From Terriglobia bacterium (GTDB taxonomy: Bacteria > Acidobacteriota > Terriglobia > Terriglobales > Acidobacteriaceae): a stretch of DNA of 64,000 nt. The notes below the pieces were generated by a model. The model saw only the letters and a program-made list of their open reading frames with translations. It had not been told where the DNA came from and made no database searches. The stretch spans positions 62,001 through 126,000 of the forward strand of contig JAIQFT010000009.1 in assembly GCA_020073185.1 (NCBI GenBank). Direction: 5' to 3'. Positions 61,639-64,000 of this stretch are shown here, one piece after another (positions within the stretch are counted from its first letter, which is position 1; every line of letters begins with the position of its first letter). Position numbers and translations under genes: made by a program.

Positions 61639-61731
61639 ACGTTCCAAAACCCGAAGGTGCTGCTTCAAACGTAACTAGCGATTGCGCCTCTCTCTAGTCC
61701 ACACTGCCGCATATTCATTCATTAGCGTGAG

Positions 61732-63432
61732 GTGTCTTTGCGATTCCATCATGGCCTTTGCCTGCTGTCGCTGCTTTTTCCTTTTCTTATTTCTGGCCAG
61801 GAGAGCAAACCAAGCGACGCGGTAATGCAATCGCTGCGCCAGGAACTCGACCGCTCCTTCAGCGCTCTGAAGCGGGAGCCCACTCCTCCGTACTTCATTT
61901 CCTACCAGTTGGAGGACAACCAATCGTTCCATGTGACTTCTTCCTTCGGTGCGCTGACCGCCAGCCGCGAGAAGCGGACTCGGGTGCTGGACATCGATTT
62001 GCGCATTGATTTGCGCATTGGCGAATACAAACGTGACAGCAGTCACAGCCCCATGTTTACCGGCGGGCGCTACGGCCAGTTTCGTGGCCAGATCCCGATC
62101 GAGGACGCCGCCGACGCTTTGAAAGTCGCCCTGTGGCTGGAAACGGACCGCAACTATAACGATGCGGTACAGCGCTTCGAAGCCATGAAGACGAACCGCG
62201 AACTCAAGGTCGCCGAGGAAGACGACTCGCCCGACTTCTCTCCAGCGCCGGCGCAAAAATATTCTGAGGTTGCCGAGCCGTTGCGCTTCGACAGCGCCGC
62301 CTGGGAGGAAAAGGTTCGCCACTACGGTCGCCCCTTCCGCAAGAATGCCGATATCGTCGACGCCGACATTACTGCCAGCGCCGAGCTGTTGACCCGACGC
62401 TACGTCAATACCGATGGCGCCGAGATTCGCACTTCCACGCCTCTCTACAAGCTGGACATCTCCGCCTCCATACGCGCCGAAGACGGCGAAATTCTTCCGC
62501 TCCAGCAGATGTTCATGTCGTTCGCCCCAGAAGGTCTACCCAGCGACGACGTTGTGCTGGAAACCGTCTCAAAGATGATCGACACTCTGTTGGCGCTGCA
62601 AAAGGCGCCGCTAGCCGAGGCCTATACGGGTCCCGCGATTCTCTCCGGCCGCGCCAGTGCGGTATTTTTTCACGAGATCTTCGGCCATCGCATCGAGGGC
62701 GCGCGGCTTAAGAACGACGACGACGCGCAAACCTTCAAGAAGAAGATCAATCAGCAGGTGCTGCCCACATTTCTCTCCGTGTATTCCGATCCGACCCTCA
62801 GCCATACGGGCACCTTCGATCTGGTTGGGCACTACCCGTTCGACGACGAAGGCGTGAAGGCGCGTCGGGTGACCGTCGTCGACAAAGGCATATTCAAGTC
62901 GTTCCTAATGTCCCGTTCGCCCATGGCTGAGTTTACCGCCTCCAATGGTCATGGACGCCATCAACCGGGATACCCCGCGTCTGCGCGACAATCCAATCTC
63001 ATCGTCGAGGCCTCGCAAACCATTTCCCGTGCCGAGTTGAAGAAAAAGCTAATCGAGCGCATCAAGGCAGCCAAGAAGCCCTACGGAATGCTCCTGGAAG
63101 ACATCAAGGGCGGCGTCACCTTTACTTCACGCAGTATGCCGAATGCGTTCAGCGTCATGCCGACCCTGGTCTACCGCATCTACCCCGACGGCAGAGAACA
63201 ACTGGTTCGCGGTCTTGACCTGATTGGCACGCCTTTGATCGCGTTCAGCAAAATTGTCGCTGCCGATAACGAGCCCGGCGTATTTGACGGGATTTGCGGC
63301 GCCGAATCCGGCTGGGTGCCGGTGTCGGCGGTAGCTCCGGGGGTGCTCCTCGAGCAAATTGAGGTGCAGCGCAAAGAGAAATCTCAGGAACGCAAACCGA
63401 TTCTGCCGTCCCCAGTTGCGCTCGGGAACTAA
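61732..63432 (+). CDS. Secreted TldD-like metallopeptidase
   Basis: This 566-aa protein has an N-terminal signal sequence (LCLLSLLFPFLISGQ). The zinc motif HEIFGH (HExxxH, in AVFFHEIFGHRIEGARLKND, near residue 318) is typical of TldD, with FLMSRSPMAEFTASNGHGR and LLEDIKGGVTF in the C-terminal half. Known TldD/TldE pairs are cytoplasmic and mature peptides or remove protein tags, whereas this one is exported. The start is a GTG at 61732. It is followed 23 bp later by a similar gene, perhaps a TldD/TldE-like couple. Confidence 0.85.
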   Translation: MSLRFHHGLCLLSLLFPFLISGQESKPSDAVMQSLRQELDRSFSALKREPTPPYFISYQLEDNQSFHVTSSFGALTASREKRTRVLDIDLRIDLRIGEYKRDSSHSPMFTGGRYGQFRGQIPIEDAADALKVALWLETDRNYNDAVQRFEAMKTNRELKVAEEDDSPDFSPAPAQKYSEVAEPLRFDSAAWEEKVRHYGRPFRKNADIVDADITASAELLTRRYVNTDGAEIRTSTPLYKLDISASIRAEDGEILPLQQMFMSFAPEGLPSDDVVLETVSKMIDTLLALQKAPLAEAYTGPAILSGRASAVFFHEIFGHRIEGARLKNDDDAQTFKKKINQQVLPTFLSVYSDPTLSHTGTFDLVGHYPFDDEGVKARRVTVVDKGIFKSFLMSRSPMAEFTASNGHGRHQPGYPASARQSNLIVEASQTISRAELKKKLIERIKAAKKPYGMLLEDIKGGVTFTSRSMPNAFSVMPTLVYRIYPDGREQLVRGLDLIGTPLIAFSKIVAADNEPGVFDGICGAESGWVPVSAVAPGVLLEQIEVQRKEKSQERKPILPSPVALGN

Positions 63433-63455
63433 GCCGAGATCGTCGAGGAGAAATC

Positions 63456-64000
63456 TTGAAACATTCATTTTGCCGTCTGCTGATGCTTCTACTATGCGTG
63501 GGCTCTGTCGCCTGGGGACAGGACGATGTGGTGATCAAGGCCATGCGCGACGAAATGTCGCGTTCCATCTCGCAACTTCGACTCGCCGACTTGGATAAGC
63601 CTTACTTTATTGCCTACCGAGTCGACGACACCACCACAACCAAGATTTCGGCTGCCTTGGGCCAATTGACCGACAAGGATCTTTCCCATGCCCGTGCCCT
63701 CGACGTGGATGTACGCGTCGGCGACTTTGCCCTCGACAACACCAATTTTCTCGCCCTGTCATCGTCCGGGTTCGGAGGTGGGAATTGCGGCTGTCACACG
63801 TCGCTGCCCCTGGATGACGACTACGACCAGATTCGTCGCCAGATCTGGCTGGAAACTGACGGCCAGTACAAACAAGCCGCGGCCGAGCTGGCTTCCAAAC
63901 GCTCCGTTCTTAAACACCGCGAACCGGGTCAGGATCTGCCCGATTTTGCCCCGCAATCGCCCAACTCGGTAGCCGATAAACATGGTGACCTCAAGGTCGA
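63456..64000 (+). CDS. Second secreted TldD/TldE-like protein (3' end off window)
   Basis: The frame is open from a TTG at 63456, preceded by CGAGGAGAAATC, to the right edge (181 codons). A signal sequence (LLMLLLCVGSVAWGQ) is followed by LADLDKPYFIAYRVDDTTTT and ALDVDVRVGDFALDNTNF, clearly parallel to PPYFISYQLEDNQSFHV and RVLDIDLRIDLRIGEY in the previous gene. The metal-site region is beyond the window, so whether this is a TldD (HExxxH) or TldE type is unknown. Confidence 0.75.
   Translation, partial: MKHSFCRLLMLLLCVGSVAWGQDDVVIKAMRDEMSRSISQLRLADLDKPYFIAYRVDDTTTTKISAALGQLTDKDLSHARALDVDVRVGDFALDNTNFLALSSSGFGGGNCGCHTSLPLDDDYDQIRRQIWLETDGQYKQAAAELASKRSVLKHREPGQDLPDFAPQSPNSVADKHGDLKV

Overview
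The window looks like a chromosomal segment of a soil-type Acidobacteriota bacterium (Terriglobia/Koribacter-like). That is inferred from the high GC content, the gene families present (secreted TldD-like peptidases, ARPP-1, a radical SAM protein with a CUAEP tail, TPR-CHAT proteins, zinc-finger anti-sigma proteins), frequent ATGA overlaps and GTG/TTG starts, and interspersed palindromes of the TGTCATCCTGAGCGA type. No rRNA, tRNA, CRISPR array, transposase or phage gene was found.

Layout. 1-2156 (minus): a PilZ-GAF protein with a repeat-rich linker, cut by the left edge, and a small coiled-coil protein. 2352-8596: moaA, a FecR-like secreted protein, queG, a frameshifted glycine-zipper gene and a HAD-phosphatase/ATPase fusion. 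9651-20919 (minus): a nine-gene co-directional block in the order zinc-finger protein, secreted S8 protease, five-gene oligopeptide ABC importer (D, F, B, C, A), ECF sigma factor and TPR-CHAT caspase-like protease. It is bracketed by two diverged copies of a non-coding element (9083-9300 and 21480-21670) in which an 8-bp stem is kept by a compensatory change. 21693-39905: a PilZ gene, then an exopolysaccharide/O-antigen type locus with two tandem Wzy-like polymerases, glycosyltransferases, sugar dehydrogenase, epimerase, methyltransferases and a Wzt-type ABC ATPase. Duplicated wzt fragments and gene remnants show repeated rearrangement there.

40040-47063: a MurU/AmgK pair for MurNAc salvage, with AmgK fused to a RapZ C-terminal domain; a multicopper oxidase; an OsmC-like gene with an in-frame UGA at the catalytic cysteine position; and a secreted PIG-L deacetylase. 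47129-53432 (minus): a compact hisIGDCBHFA operon behind a histidine leader peptide and a complete attenuator. 53486-64000: a sigma/anti-sigma pair, ARPP-1, pterin dehydratase, a LON-domain protein, a CUAEP-tail radical SAM protein whose UGA is followed by a SECIS-like hairpin, msrPQ, and two secreted TldD-like peptidases (the last cut by the right edge).

Main points of interest are (1) the S8 protease / peptide importer / sigma / TPR-CHAT block, which could be a peptide-sensing or conflict system; (2) two independent selenoprotein candidates, which would mean the genome decodes UGA as Sec; (3) the paired structured element around block 1; and (4) the his attenuator. All functions are inferred from sequence reading alone, without database searches.
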